From NCBI GenBank assembly GCA_035629935.1, contig DASQLQ010000136.1:1-25890 (forward strand): 25,890 nt of DNA. Direction: 5' to 3'. Below are positions 15,493-24,259 of the stretch, piece by piece. The translations under genes and the position numbers were made by a program. Source of the stretch: DASQLQ01 sp035629935. Its GTDB lineage: Bacteria; Actinomycetota; CADDZG01; WHSQ01. The notes below the pieces were generated by a model. It was not told the DNA's origin. It worked only from the letters and a program-made list of their open reading frames with translations, and searched no databases. Positions within the stretch are counted from its first letter, which is position 1. Every line of letters starts with the position of its first letter.

Positions 15493-16632
15493 ATGTACGA
15501 CGTCATCGTGGTGGGAGCGCGCTGCGCAGGATCGCCATTGGCTCGACTTCTGGCACAAAAGGATCATCGGGTGCTGCTCGTCGACCGGGCGCATTTCCCG
15601 AGCGACACGATGTCGACCCACTTCATCCAAGCCCCCGGGATGGTTCGGCTCGCTCGTTGGGGCCTGTTGGATCGTCTGCGCGACACGGACTGCCCACCGA
15701 TCCCCACGGCGGTGATGAGCATCGCTGGAAGCGAAACGGCGCTCGAGTTTCCCACCTACACAAACGTAGATGGCCTGATGTCTCCGAGACGCACGATCCT
15801 CGACAAGCTGCTGGTCGACGCGGCCGTGGAAGCGGGCGCAGATCTCGCGGAGGGAGTCTCGATCGACGAGCTCATCTTCGAAGGCGATCGGGTCGTCGGC
15901 GTGCGCGGGCACACCTCAGAAGGCGGCTTCGAGGAGCGGGCTCGCTTCGTAGTGGGGGCCGACGGACGAAACTCCGTCGTGGCGTCGAAGGTTGACGCGC
16001 CGTTCCTCCACCACACCCAATGGCAAGGGGGCGGCTACTACGGTTACTTCTCGGACGTCGAATTACGGGGAACGGAGGTCTTCTTCCTCGACGATCTGAT
16101 CGGCGTTGCATTCCCGACTCACGATGGGCTCGCGACGGTGGCGGTCGAATGGCCGGGAAGGGACTTCAAGACGTTGAAGTCGGATATCGAGGGCAACTTC
16201 CTGACCGCGTTGGACCGGATGGGAACACTGGGCGAGCGCGTTCGAGGTGGCACGCGATCGGAGCGCTTCGTGGGTCTGGCCGATCTCCCGAACTTCATCC
16301 GCCAACCGTTCGGACCCGGTTGGGCCCTGGCCGGCGATGCCTACTACCAGAAGGACCCTGCCCCCGCCGATGGGATCACCGACGCCTTTCGGGCGGCGGC
16401 TCTCCTGTCCCGTGCCATCGACGAGAGCCTGACGGACCCAACGCAGGAGACCCGGGCCATGACGCGCTTCCAAACCGAATACGAGGAGGTCGCGATCCCA
16501 TTGCTGGAGAAGACGATCACGACTGCGTCTCCGGATAGAACCGCGCAAGAACGGGCAGAGGCGTTCATCAACATCCGCATGATGGACGGCGATCAGATAG
16601 CCAGCATGGACGCCGAGAACGCTTCGGTCTGA
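15493..16632 (+). CDS. FAD-dependent oxidoreductase/monooxygenase (PHBH/geranylgeranyl-reductase fold)
   Basis: A 379-aa flavoprotein. The dinucleotide motif is VIVVGARCAGSPLARLLA at the N-terminus, with the second Gly replaced as in many of this group. VVGADGRNSVVA is the DG motif and GWALAGDAYYQKDPAPADG is the GD motif that completes the FAD site. Family members hydroxylate aromatics or reduce isoprenoids; the substrate here is unknown. The ATG at 15493 follows GGAGGAGAG; an open frame extends upstream to 15394 without such a site. An alpha/beta hydrolase follows after 13 bases, a pair often seen in catabolic or xenobiotic pathways. Control is probably by the divergent TetR. Confidence 0.88.
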   Translation: MYDVIVVGARCAGSPLARLLAQKDHRVLLVDRAHFPSDTMSTHFIQAPGMVRLARWGLLDRLRDTDCPPIPTAVMSIAGSETALEFPTYTNVDGLMSPRRTILDKLLVDAAVEAGADLAEGVSIDELIFEGDRVVGVRGHTSEGGFEERARFVVGADGRNSVVASKVDAPFLHHTQWQGGGYYGYFSDVELRGTEVFFLDDLIGVAFPTHDGLATVAVEWPGRDFKTLKSDIEGNFLTALDRMGTLGERVRGGTRSERFVGLADLPNFIRQPFGPGWALAGDAYYQKDPAPADGITDAFRAAALLSRAIDESLTDPTQETRAMTRFQTEYEEVAIPLLEKTITTASPDRTAQERAEAFINIRMMDGDQIASMDAENASV

Positions 16633-16645
16633 GGGGAGGCCCGCG

Positions 16646-17467
16646 ATGAAGATCGAAACGAACGGGATCTCACTCGAGGTAGAGGTCAAGGGCGAAGGAG
16701 CGCCTGTACTCCTCTTGCACGGGTTCCCGGATTCCCATCGGCTGTGGCGTAACCAGGTACCGGCACTCGTCGATCTCGGTTATCGAACGATCGCTCCGGA
16801 CCTCCGTGGCTTCGGAGACTCGGACAAGCCGGAGGGTGTCGATGCCTACAACATCCTCAATCCCCTGGAGGACCTGTGCGGCCTTCTCGACCACCTGTCG
16901 GTAGAGACCGCACACGTAGTGGGACACGACTGGGGGGCCGGGCTGGCATGGGCATTCGCGTCGCTCTATCCCGACCGAGTGAAGAGCCTCACGGCGATCT
17001 CGGTCGGCCACCCGATCGCCTTCACGGACGCAGACTCCGACCAGCTGCAGCGTTCCTGGTACATGTTCATGTTCCAGTTCGAAGGTGTGGCCGAAGAATG
17101 GCTGTCGCGCAACGACTGGGAGTTCTTGAAGACGTGGATCGGTGGCGGAGGCGACATCGACCGGTACGTGGTCGACCTCGCACGACCCGGTGCGTTGACG
17201 GCCGGCCTCAACTGGTACCGGGCAAACATCCCACCGGCTTCGTGGATCGCGGATCCCCCACCGCTGCCGCCGATCGCGGCCCCCGTCATGGGGATCTGGA
17301 GCAAAGGGGATACAGCCCTCGGCGAAGATCAGATGGTGGATTCACAGAAGTACGTCACGGGGCCGTGGCGCTACGAGCGCATCGACGAAGCCGGTCACTG
17401 GATCCCACTCGAAGCGCCGGACCGCCTGAACGAATTGCTACTCGACTTCCTCGACGGACTCGGTTAG
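16646..17467 (+). CDS. Alpha/beta hydrolase, epoxide-hydrolase-like
   Basis: A 273-aa alpha/beta-fold enzyme. HGFPDSHRLWRNQVP gives the oxyanion HGxP motif, the nucleophile elbow is VVGHDWGAG (Asp95), and the catalytic His251 is in EAGHWIPLEAPDRL. Asp as nucleophile in GHDWG with HGFP is typical of soluble epoxide hydrolases and some haloalkane dehalogenases; the sequence fits the epoxide group better. GGGGAGG precedes the ATG. It probably acts after the upstream monooxygenase: oxidise, then open the ring, which is inference from order. The stop overlaps a convergent lipoprotein gene by four bases. Confidence 0.9.
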   Translation: MKIETNGISLEVEVKGEGAPVLLLHGFPDSHRLWRNQVPALVDLGYRTIAPDLRGFGDSDKPEGVDAYNILNPLEDLCGLLDHLSVETAHVVGHDWGAGLAWAFASLYPDRVKSLTAISVGHPIAFTDADSDQLQRSWYMFMFQFEGVAEEWLSRNDWEFLKTWIGGGGDIDRYVVDLARPGALTAGLNWYRANIPPASWIADPPPLPPIAAPVMGIWSKGDTALGEDQMVDSQKYVTGPWRYERIDEAGHWIPLEAPDRLNELLLDFLDGLG

Positions 17468-17808
17468 CAGGGTCCTTCTACCGGCGAGGGGTCGGCCTTA
17501 GACACGTGCCAGGGATGATCCTCGCCGAGTGAGCTGTGGACGGCCTGGATGCAGTACTGGTCTGCAGCAGGCACGGTGATCGTGAGCGCCACTTCCGGTA
17601 CGGGATTGAGATTCAGCGCACCGATATCCGTCGTGTAGGTCCCCTGGATCGCGTAGAACTGCTCCTGAGCTTGGGCGGCGTTCCTCAGCTCGAGCTCTAG
17701 CTGCAGTGTTTTCGCCTTGTCGACCTGTTCGGTCGCCTCGTTCGTCAAGAGCCCCGAGGTGCAGCCCACAAACAACAGCAGCGCGAGTGAAGCCGTGATG
17801 ATCCTCAT
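17464..17808 (-). CDS. Small lipoprotein with type IV pilin-like domain
   Basis: A 114-aa predicted lipoprotein: signal MRIITASLALLLFVGC with lipobox FVGC, the Cys at residue 16. After it comes KAKTLQLELELRNAAQAQEQFYAIQGTYTTDIGALNL, which strongly resembles the globular part of type IV pilins and pseudopilins (helix then the YYxxxGTYTTD loop). The C-terminal end VPAADQYCIQAVHSS ends in a Cys-containing strand. It lacks the prepilin cleavage site and the usual hydrophobic N-helix, so a lipid anchor seems to replace the helix. It is coupled by ATGA overlap to the upstream helicase gene, an odd partner. Function unknown. Confidence 0.75.
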   Translation of the reverse strand: MRIITASLALLLFVGCTSGLLTNEATEQVDKAKTLQLELELRNAAQAQEQFYAIQGTYTTDIGALNLNPVPEVALTITVPAADQYCIQAVHSSLGEDHPWHVSKADPSPVEGPC

Positions 17809-19937
17809 GAGGTTGGCTTCAATGGTGCCAGAGATAGGTCCAACCTTTTATCGCCGATGGACGGGAAGTGGACCGTGGCCTCAGTGCCCCCCACGCCGGA
17901 GCGAGCTATCTCGAGGATCGTGCCGAGCCCCCATTTGTCGTGTTCGACCTCCTGTCCGACTTTGAAGACGGACGGGTCCTTCACGGTTTCGGCGCGACCC
18001 CTGGCGGCGCGCTTCTCGCTCAGCGCGATGAGCTCGCCCGGGATCTCGTTCAGGAAACGGGAGGCCGGGTTGTAGTTGAGACCACCCCACAAGCTGCGGG
18101 ACCAGGCATTGAGTAGGTAAAGACGTTCTCTAGCCCGCGTGATGCCCACGTAGCAGAGACGTCGCTCCTCCTCGACCTGATCCGGATCGGCGAGGGATCT
18201 TATGTGCGGGAAGACGCCCTCCTCGACGCCGACGATGAACACGACGGGGAACTCGAGGCCCTTCGCATTGTGGAGAGTCATGAACGTCACGCCCGCCTCT
18301 TCGCCTTCGACCACATCGGTGTCGGTGATCAGCCCGATCTCCTCCAGGAAACCGGTCAATGTCGGTTCTGCGGTTCGCGCCTCGTACTCGACGGCGACAC
18401 CTTTCAGCTCCCGAAGGTTCTCCTGCCGGGACAGTGCCTCGAAGGATCTCTCGGACTTGAGCTCGTCCATGAGGCCCGTTATCTCCCACGCCGACTCGAC
18501 GATCTCGGGAACGGGAACACCTCGTGCGGCCATGTCGGCGACCTGAGCAAAGAGCCGAGCCGCCTCCAGCACTCCCCCGCGCGCTCGTTTGGAAAGCCCC
18601 GGTGCCTCCTCGGCCCGACGGAACGCCTCGCCGATCGGAAGCTGCTGATCGCGCGCGAACATCATCAACTTGCCGAGGGAAGCATCGCCGATCCCCCGGC
18701 GCGGGACCTGAGCCGCTCGTTGAACGCTGACGGTGTCGTCCGGATTAACGGACGCTCGCAACCAGGCGAGGAGGTCTTTCACTTCTTTGCGCTCGTAGAA
18801 GCGAACACCTCCGACCACTCGATATGGAACCTTGTGCTGCGAAAAGATCTCCTCGAGGACGCGGGACTGTGCATTCGTCCGGTAGAAGATCGCGATGTCG
18901 CCGAGCTGGTGACCCAGGTCGACGAGCCGCTGCGCCTCGGTCGACACCCACGCTGCTTCGTCGTGTTCGTTCTGAGCGTGATACCTGGTGATGAGGTCGC
19001 CGGCCACGGATTCGGTCCACAGAGATTTCGGTTTGCGCATCGTGTTGTTCTCGATGACCGCGTTCGCCGCCGCCAGGATCGTTTTGGTCGAGCGATAGTT
19101 CTGCTCGAGCGTGATGACCTGGGTGTCGGCCCAGTCTCGTTCGAAGTCCAACAGGTTCTTGATGGTCGCTCCCCGGAAGGCGTAGATCCCCTGATCCGCG
19201 TCCCCGACGACGAAGATGTTGCGCCATTTGCCGGCCAGGAGGGTCGCGAAACGTGCTTGCGCATGGTTCGTGTCCTGGAACTCGTCGACGAGCACGTGGA
19301 CGAACCGCTCCTGATAACTCTGGAGAACCTCGGGGAACCGATCGAAGATCTCGACGCAGCGCATGATGAGGTCGTCGAAGTCGAACGCCGATGCTTCCCT
19401 CAGGCGTCGCTGATACTCGGTGTAGACCTCGCCGACCGTTCGCTCCCATGGGTTGTCGGCGAAATCGGAGTAAAGACCCGCATCCATGAGCTTGTTCTTC
19501 GCATCCGAGATCGAATGTGCGATGGCCCGGGGAGGGAAGCGCTTGGGGTCGATGTTCAGATCCTTCAAACAAAGCTTGATCATCCGCTCGGTATCCGAGG
19601 AGTCGTAGATCGAGAACGAGGATCGGACGCCCAGGTGATGAGCTTCGCGTCGCAGGATGCGGACGCACGCTGAGTGGAACGTGGACACCCACATCTTCTG
19701 CGCAACGTCGCCGACCAAGGAGGCGACCCTGCGCTTCATCTCGTCGGCCGCCTTGTTCGTGAACGTGATCGAGATGATGCCGAACGGAGAGATGCCTTGT
19801 TCGATCAGATAGGCGATCCGGTAGGTGAGGATCCTCGTCTTGCCCGACCCGGCCCCCGCGACCACGAGCAACGGCTTCCCGGCGGGATGCGTGACTGCCT
19901 CACGTTGGACGGGGTTCAGATCCTTCAGTGCTTCCAT
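17805..19937 (-). CDS. pcrA: UvrD/PcrA-family DNA helicase
   Basis: A 710-aa superfamily 1A 3'-5' helicase used in repair, replication restart and removal of RecA filaments. Motif I is VAGAGSGKTRI (Lys33), motif Ia FTNKAADEM, motif II LVDEFQDTNHAQ, motif III GDADQGIYAFRGA, motif IV LEQNYRST, motif V TLHNAKGLEF and motif VI CYVGITRARE. The C-terminus has the small tudor-like domain of PcrA (VGQEVEHDKWGLGTIL). The start was placed at the ATG at 19937 because it gives MEALKDLNPVQREAV, the family start; the open frame runs further up to 21212 but that part is another gene's antisense reading. It begins six bases after the flippase stop and ends overlapping the lipoprotein start. Confidence 0.96.
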   Translation of the reverse strand: MEALKDLNPVQREAVTHPAGKPLLVVAGAGSGKTRILTYRIAYLIEQGISPFGIISITFTNKAADEMKRRVASLVGDVAQKMWVSTFHSACVRILRREAHHLGVRSSFSIYDSSDTERMIKLCLKDLNIDPKRFPPRAIAHSISDAKNKLMDAGLYSDFADNPWERTVGEVYTEYQRRLREASAFDFDDLIMRCVEIFDRFPEVLQSYQERFVHVLVDEFQDTNHAQARFATLLAGKWRNIFVVGDADQGIYAFRGATIKNLLDFERDWADTQVITLEQNYRSTKTILAAANAVIENNTMRKPKSLWTESVAGDLITRYHAQNEHDEAAWVSTEAQRLVDLGHQLGDIAIFYRTNAQSRVLEEIFSQHKVPYRVVGGVRFYERKEVKDLLAWLRASVNPDDTVSVQRAAQVPRRGIGDASLGKLMMFARDQQLPIGEAFRRAEEAPGLSKRARGGVLEAARLFAQVADMAARGVPVPEIVESAWEITGLMDELKSERSFEALSRQENLRELKGVAVEYEARTAEPTLTGFLEEIGLITDTDVVEGEEAGVTFMTLHNAKGLEFPVVFIVGVEEGVFPHIRSLADPDQVEEERRLCYVGITRARERLYLLNAWSRSLWGGLNYNPASRFLNEIPGELIALSEKRAARGRAETVKDPSVFKVGQEVEHDKWGLGTILEIARSGVGGTEATVHFPSIGDKRLDLSLAPLKPTS

Positions 19938-19942
19938 CGCTA

Positions 19943-21490
19943 TCAGGTTATGGCGCGGGTGCGTCGAAGCCGACCGAGGATGTTCTTGGCCGCCGCCCGT
20001 TCGGCCGGGGTGAGCCCGAACAGCCAGTAGACGACCAGGTAGGCCGCGAAACCAGCCACACCCGTGGCGAGGAGATCCATCAACCAATCGGCGGACACCC
20101 CTAGGTGCACGACCCACATCGCGGCCAGCGCCGCCAGCGTCGGGCCGAGGAGCCGGATGTAGGCACGATCGTATGGCTGGATATGCACGAAACGTCTGAC
20201 CAGCGCCAGACGCGCCCACTTGGACAGAGCGAACGTCACCGAATTCGCGATCGCGGCCCCCTCCATCCCGAGACGGGGACACAACCAAAAAGCGAGACCA
20301 AGGTTGAGGACGAGAGAGCCCGCATAAACACATAGATCCCACCCGGTGCGCCCGACCATGATCAGGACGAACCCCACGCTCCCGGTTGCGACGTTTATGA
20401 ATTGCCCGGCGAGAAGGATGAGGAGCGCCGTCTGCCCGCCTGCGTACTCGGAGCCGAACACACGGAGGGCCGAATCGGGTGCAACGACCAGCAGCAGAAA
20501 AGCAGGGATCGTCGCTGCCAGGGTCCACCTCGTGAGGGCCTTGAACAGTTTGTCCAGCCGCTCGCGTTCCCCCTTGTTGTGAAGGTCCGCGACGTACGGA
20601 CTGAACATGAGAGATACGGATGTCAGGAACAACACGAGGATCTGACCAGCCCTGAGCGCAGCCGAATAGACACCAACATCTCCATCGGACACATAGTTCG
20701 TGAGGACGAACAGGTCGGTCCAGAACAACAGCTGCGAGAACAATGCCGCCGGAGCGCGCGGGCCGGCGTAACGGAAAAGACGTTGCAGATCCCCCGTCTC
20801 GAGGGGGGCCGCGGCCCAGCCTCGACTCTCCTTCCGCCAGAAGTACCAAGCAGCGAGAGCCGCTAGTACCCACGAGAGTGAGTAAGCAAGAACGCTCATC
20901 CACTCGGTGCGACTGAACTGCCATCCGATCAGCATCAGGAGAACCCACGCGATCGGCTGGCCCGCCCAGAAGACATAGAGCGTGTAGCGCATGATCTTTA
21001 GCCCGCGGGAGGCCGACAGCCACACGTTCGCCAGCGCCAGGAATGGCAGCCCGAGGGCTCCTAGCTCCACGACCCACCTGCTCTGTTCGGTGGGCAGATC
21101 GAACAGAGAACGGATCCCACCCGCTCCGAACCAGACGGCGATCGCGACCACCGTGCTGACGACCACGGCGATCTGCGCCGAACGAGCTACCGGAACGCGG
21201 ATGCGATCCCATCTGCCCTGACCGGCCTCTACCGCGACATCGCGAAGCACCGCCATGTCCGTCCCCGCCCGCGTGAGGAAGGACAGCACGAACGCAGCCT
21301 GGGTCACCACGGTGACGACCCCGAAGCCCTCCGTCCCCAGGGTTCGCGACATGAGGATCTGAGCGGCGAAGGTCGCGACCGCGGCAACAGCGATCCCGAT
21401 GACGTTCTGAGAAGTGCCGGAAAGGATGCTCAGGTAGTCGGACTTCTGCCGGCCTGCATCCTCCGAAGAGTTAGTGGCGCCTACTCCCAC
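19943..21490 (-). CDS. Wzx/MATE-like polysaccharide flippase or O-antigen exporter
   Basis: A protein of about 515 aa with roughly 12-14 predicted membrane helices, of the polysaccharide flippase (Wzx/MurJ-related) superfamily. Typical start: KSDYLSILSGTSQNVIGIAVAAVATFAAQIL, then RTLGTEGFGVVT, which is the family's LGxxxFG element. LFSQLLFWTDLFVLTNYVSDGDVGVYSAA is the family's mid-section. It would move lipid-linked sugar units across the membrane; the substrate is unknown and no glycosyltransferases are nearby. The start is uncertain: the GTG at 21490 overlaps guaA by ten bases without a clear ribosome site, and frames upstream lie inside guaA. Confidence 0.85.
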   Translation of the reverse strand: MGVGATNSSEDAGRQKSDYLSILSGTSQNVIGIAVAAVATFAAQILMSRTLGTEGFGVVTVVTQAAFVLSFLTRAGTDMAVLRDVAVEAGQGRWDRIRVPVARSAQIAVVVSTVVAIAVWFGAGGIRSLFDLPTEQSRWVVELGALGLPFLALANVWLSASRGLKIMRYTLYVFWAGQPIAWVLLMLIGWQFSRTEWMSVLAYSLSWVLAALAAWYFWRKESRGWAAAPLETGDLQRLFRYAGPRAPAALFSQLLFWTDLFVLTNYVSDGDVGVYSAALRAGQILVLFLTSVSLMFSPYVADLHNKGERERLDKLFKALTRWTLAATIPAFLLLVVAPDSALRVFGSEYAGGQTALLILLAGQFINVATGSVGFVLIMVGRTGWDLCVYAGSLVLNLGLAFWLCPRLGMEGAAIANSVTFALSKWARLALVRRFVHIQPYDRAYIRLLGPTLAALAAMWVVHLGVSADWLMDLLATGVAGFAAYLVVYWLFGLTPAERAAAKNILGRLRRTRAIT

Positions 21491-23073
21491 TCGATGGTGC
21501 CGGGAGGCTTCGATGTGATGTCGTAAACGACCCTGTTCACCCCGGGCACCTCGTTCACGACCCTGCTCGAGATTCTCTCGAGGAGGTCGAACGGCAAGCG
21601 TGCCCAGTCGGCGGTCATCGCGTCCTCGCTGGTAACGGCGCGCAACACGATCGGATAGCCATAGGTTCGCTCGTCTCCCATGACACCTACCGACCTGATC
21701 GCAGGGAGAACGGCGAAGGACTGCCAGATGTCTCGCAGGAGGTTGGCCCGCTTCATCTCCTCGAGCACTATCGCGTCGGCGCCCCTTAAGGTTTCGAGAC
21801 GCTCCCCCGTCACCTCGCCGATGATCCGCACCGCGAGGCCCGGGCCGGGAAAGGGCTGACGCCACACGATCTCTTCCGGAAGCCCCAGCTCTTCGCCCAC
21901 CTTCCGTACCTCGTCCTTGAACAGGTTCCTCAATGGTTCGACCAGCGTGAAGCGCATGTCATCTGGCAACCCGCCCACGTTGTGATGGCTCTTGATCTTG
22001 GCCGCGTCCTTGGTCCCGGACTCGATGACGTCTGGATACAGCGTCCCCTGGACGAGGAAACGAGCGTCCTCGAGCTCGTCGCGGGCCACCTCCTCGAAGA
22101 CCCTGATGAATGTCTCGCCGATGATCTTGCGTTTGGATTCCGGGTCGGTAACGCCGGCCAACTTCTCGAGGAAGCGGTCGGCTGCCTTGACGTGGATCAG
22201 ATCGATCTTCAGGTGTCGCCGGAAAGTGTCTTCGACCTGCTCGGCCTCCCCCGCTCGTAGCAAGCCATGGTCGACGAACACGCATGTCAGCTGGTCACCG
22301 ACCGCCCGGTGAACGAGCGCCGCCGCCACCGAGGAATCGACCCCACCCGAGAGCCCACAAACGATCCGTTCGCTGCCCACCTGGGCTCTGATCTGTGCGA
22401 TCGCAGACTCGATGATCGACGTAAATGTCCAAGTCGGCATGAGATCGCAGGCGTCGTAGAGGAACTTCTTCATGATCTCGGTGCCGCGCGGGGTGTGCGC
22501 AACTTCGGGATGGAACTGGACCCCGTAGAAGCCCCGCTCGCGGTCTTCGAAGGCGGCAACGGGAGAGGCGGGTGTGGAGGCGGTCACCCTGAATCCGTCC
22601 GGGGGCCGCGTGACGGCGTCGTTGTGGCTCATCCATACGACCTGCTCGTCCTGGAGCTCGGAGAAGAGAACCGCGTCGGGTGCTTCGATGCCGAGAACCG
22701 TCTTCCCGAATTCCGACGTTCCCGTGCGGGCGACCTCGCCACCGAGGGTCTGCGCCATGAGCTGTTGTCCGTAGCAGATCCCCAGGATCGGCACCCCGAG
22801 GTCGAAGAGTCCCGGATCGGCAACTGGAGCCCCCGGCTGATGCACCGATTTCGGCCCCCCCGAAAGGATGATCCCTGCAGGGTTCCGTGCGGCGATCTCT
22901 GCCGCGCTAAGGCTGTGGGGCACGATCTCGGAATAGACGTGACACTCCCGAACGCGCCGCGCTATCAGCTGTGCGTACTGGGCGCCGTAGTCCACCACGA
23001 GGACCTTCTGAGCATCGGGAGGTGGGAGGTCCGCGGTGCGCCCTTCAGTGTCGGGATCGCGTTCGAGCGGCAT
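21481..23073 (-). CDS. guaA: GMP synthase (glutamine-hydrolysing)
   Basis: A 530-aa GMP synthetase that converts XMP to GMP with ATP and glutamine. The glutaminase domain (residues 23-210) has GICYGQQLM with Cys100, and its His/Glu pair lies in GVQFHPEVAHT. The PP-loop ATP pyrophosphatase domain has GLSGGVDSSVAA. The C-terminal dimerisation part ends DITSKPPGTIEWE, the standard GuaA end. The ATG at 23073 gives an N-terminus of normal length; an open frame extends to 23193 but is not family sequence. First gene of the minus-strand operon leading to the flippase, helicase and lipoprotein. Confidence 0.97.
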   Translation of the reverse strand: MPLERDPDTEGRTADLPPPDAQKVLVVDYGAQYAQLIARRVRECHVYSEIVPHSLSAAEIAARNPAGIILSGGPKSVHQPGAPVADPGLFDLGVPILGICYGQQLMAQTLGGEVARTGTSEFGKTVLGIEAPDAVLFSELQDEQVVWMSHNDAVTRPPDGFRVTASTPASPVAAFEDRERGFYGVQFHPEVAHTPRGTEIMKKFLYDACDLMPTWTFTSIIESAIAQIRAQVGSERIVCGLSGGVDSSVAAALVHRAVGDQLTCVFVDHGLLRAGEAEQVEDTFRRHLKIDLIHVKAADRFLEKLAGVTDPESKRKIIGETFIRVFEEVARDELEDARFLVQGTLYPDVIESGTKDAAKIKSHHNVGGLPDDMRFTLVEPLRNLFKDEVRKVGEELGLPEEIVWRQPFPGPGLAVRIIGEVTGERLETLRGADAIVLEEMKRANLLRDIWQSFAVLPAIRSVGVMGDERTYGYPIVLRAVTSEDAMTADWARLPFDLLERISSRVVNEVPGVNRVVYDITSKPPGTIEWE

Positions 23074-23125
23074 GAGCCAGCCTACCGCGAGGGGCTCACG
23101 ACTCCGGGGAAATCGACTGGGACGC

Positions 23126-23998
23126 TTACTTAGGGCGGCGGGCCTCCACCACAACGCTGAGATCATCGTTGTCGCTCGCGATCCCATTGTCATCGAGGCC
23201 TTCCTTGCGACACATCTTGCGCACCTTCGGTGCGAGATCCTCTGCCAACTCCAACAGCAACCAACCTCCGGGCCTGAGCCATGCCACCGACTCTTCGACC
23301 GTCCGTCGCATCAAGCTCAACCCGTCGATCGAATCGTCACTCAAGGTGAAGATCGGCTCGTGCTCGATCACCTCGGCCGGGAGATCCTCGAGCTCGTGAG
23401 GAGCCACGTAAGGAACGTGTGCCGAGATCACGTCGACGGAGCCGTGCAGCCGCTTCGGTAGCGGCGCGAACAGATCCCCCGTACGGAAATTGACATCGAG
23501 CCCATGGGACTTCGCGTTACGCCGGCCTTGAGCGATCCCATGCTCGTCGATATCGAGACCCCACACCTCGATCCCCGGTTTCTCCGAGGCGATCGCCAGC
23601 GCGATCGGCCCCTGGCCCGTGCACACGTCGACGACAACGGCGGACTTCCGACGTCCGAGACGCTTCAGGACTCGATCGACCAGAAGTTCAGACGAGGGCC
23701 TAGGGATGAAAGGTCCGACTCGGACCTTGAGGTCGAGACCGTAGAAGTTGATCGACCCCATCAAGAACGGGAACGGTTCACCGCCGGCTCGTCGTGCGAT
23801 CAGAGATAGGTACCGCTCACGGACGCGCCGTGACGGTTCGAAGGCCTCCTCCAGGTCGCCTTCGTCGACGCCAAGGGTCTTGGCGAGCAACTCTCTCGCT
23901 TCCGCTTCGGAATCGTGATCGTCGAAGATCGCGCTGGAGTCCTCTAAGACTCTCAGCCCTAATTCGAGCAACTGTTTCACTGCGCGCGGCTCGGCCAC
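23126..23998 (-). CDS. HemK/PrmC-like class I methyltransferase with altered NPPY motif
   Basis: A 290-aa SAM-dependent methyltransferase of HemK/PrmC type. An N-terminal helical region leads to PFIPRPSSELLVDRVL (compare IPRPETE of PrmC), then motif I VVVDVCTGQGPIALAIA (124-130 DVCTGQG) and the acidic strand WGLDIDEHGIAQGRRNA. The catalytic NPPY is replaced by HVPY (194-197, in ISAHVPYVAP), so the glutamine-binding Asn is missing. It may not methylate release factors at all. No prfA is adjacent, unlike typical prmC. GTG start with no clear ribosome site. Confidence: high for fold, low for substrate. Confidence 0.82.
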   Translation of the reverse strand: MAEPRAVKQLLELGLRVLEDSSAIFDDHDSEAEARELLAKTLGVDEGDLEEAFEPSRRVRERYLSLIARRAGGEPFPFLMGSINFYGLDLKVRVGPFIPRPSSELLVDRVLKRLGRRKSAVVVDVCTGQGPIALAIASEKPGIEVWGLDIDEHGIAQGRRNAKSHGLDVNFRTGDLFAPLPKRLHGSVDVISAHVPYVAPHELEDLPAEVIEHEPIFTLSDDSIDGLSLMRRTVEESVAWLRPGGWLLLELAEDLAPKVRKMCRKEGLDDNGIASDNDDLSVVVEARRPK

Positions 23999-24015
23999 GC
24001 AGGGATGCTAAGCGG

Positions 24016-24159
24016 TCAGTTGCAACAGGAGTCGCGATAGCCGCACCCGGAACATCTGTAATGGCTGGTTTCGGGAGACATGTCCTCGCCGCAAACGGGA
24101 CAGATAGTCGACAGATCGCACGTCTGCACAGGATTCTCCACGTCCCTGGATGATGGCAT
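24016..24159 (-). CDS. 47-aa zinc-ribbon small protein
   Basis: A short ORF starting at ATG 24159 with GGAG four bases ahead (GTGGAGAGTG). The product has two cysteine pairs: CPVCGED (CxxC) and CSGCGYRDSCCN (CxxC), separated by about 16 residues, a typical treble-clef or zinc-ribbon arrangement, with additional Cys14 (TCDLS) and the terminal CC. The last part reads HYRCSGCGYRDSCC, a rubredoxin/zinc-ribbon knuckle. It lies 17 bases upstream of the methyltransferase start in the same direction, so the two are likely co-transcribed. Function unknown; it could be a metal-binding partner of the methyltransferase or a nucleic-acid-binding protein. Codon choice fits the chromosome. Confidence 0.65.
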   Translation of the reverse strand: MPSSRDVENPVQTCDLSTICPVCGEDMSPETSHYRCSGCGYRDSCCN

Positions 24160-24259
24160 CACTCTCCACCCCGGAGCCGTATTTCAACGGACTGGACGAT
24201 GCCCGGTCCGCCGGAAGAAGATTCGTGGCGTTCGGACGGTCGACGAAGGAGGGGTGGTA

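Noticed and set aside
19938..21212. Upstream extension of the helicase frame
   Set aside because: Lies antisense-in-frame across the flippase gene and has an arginine-rich, low-complexity product; the family N-terminus begins at the ATG at 19937.
21491..21865. Upstream extension of the flippase frame
   Set aside because: Falls inside guaA and yields Arg-rich sequence with no membrane character; the true start is near 21490.
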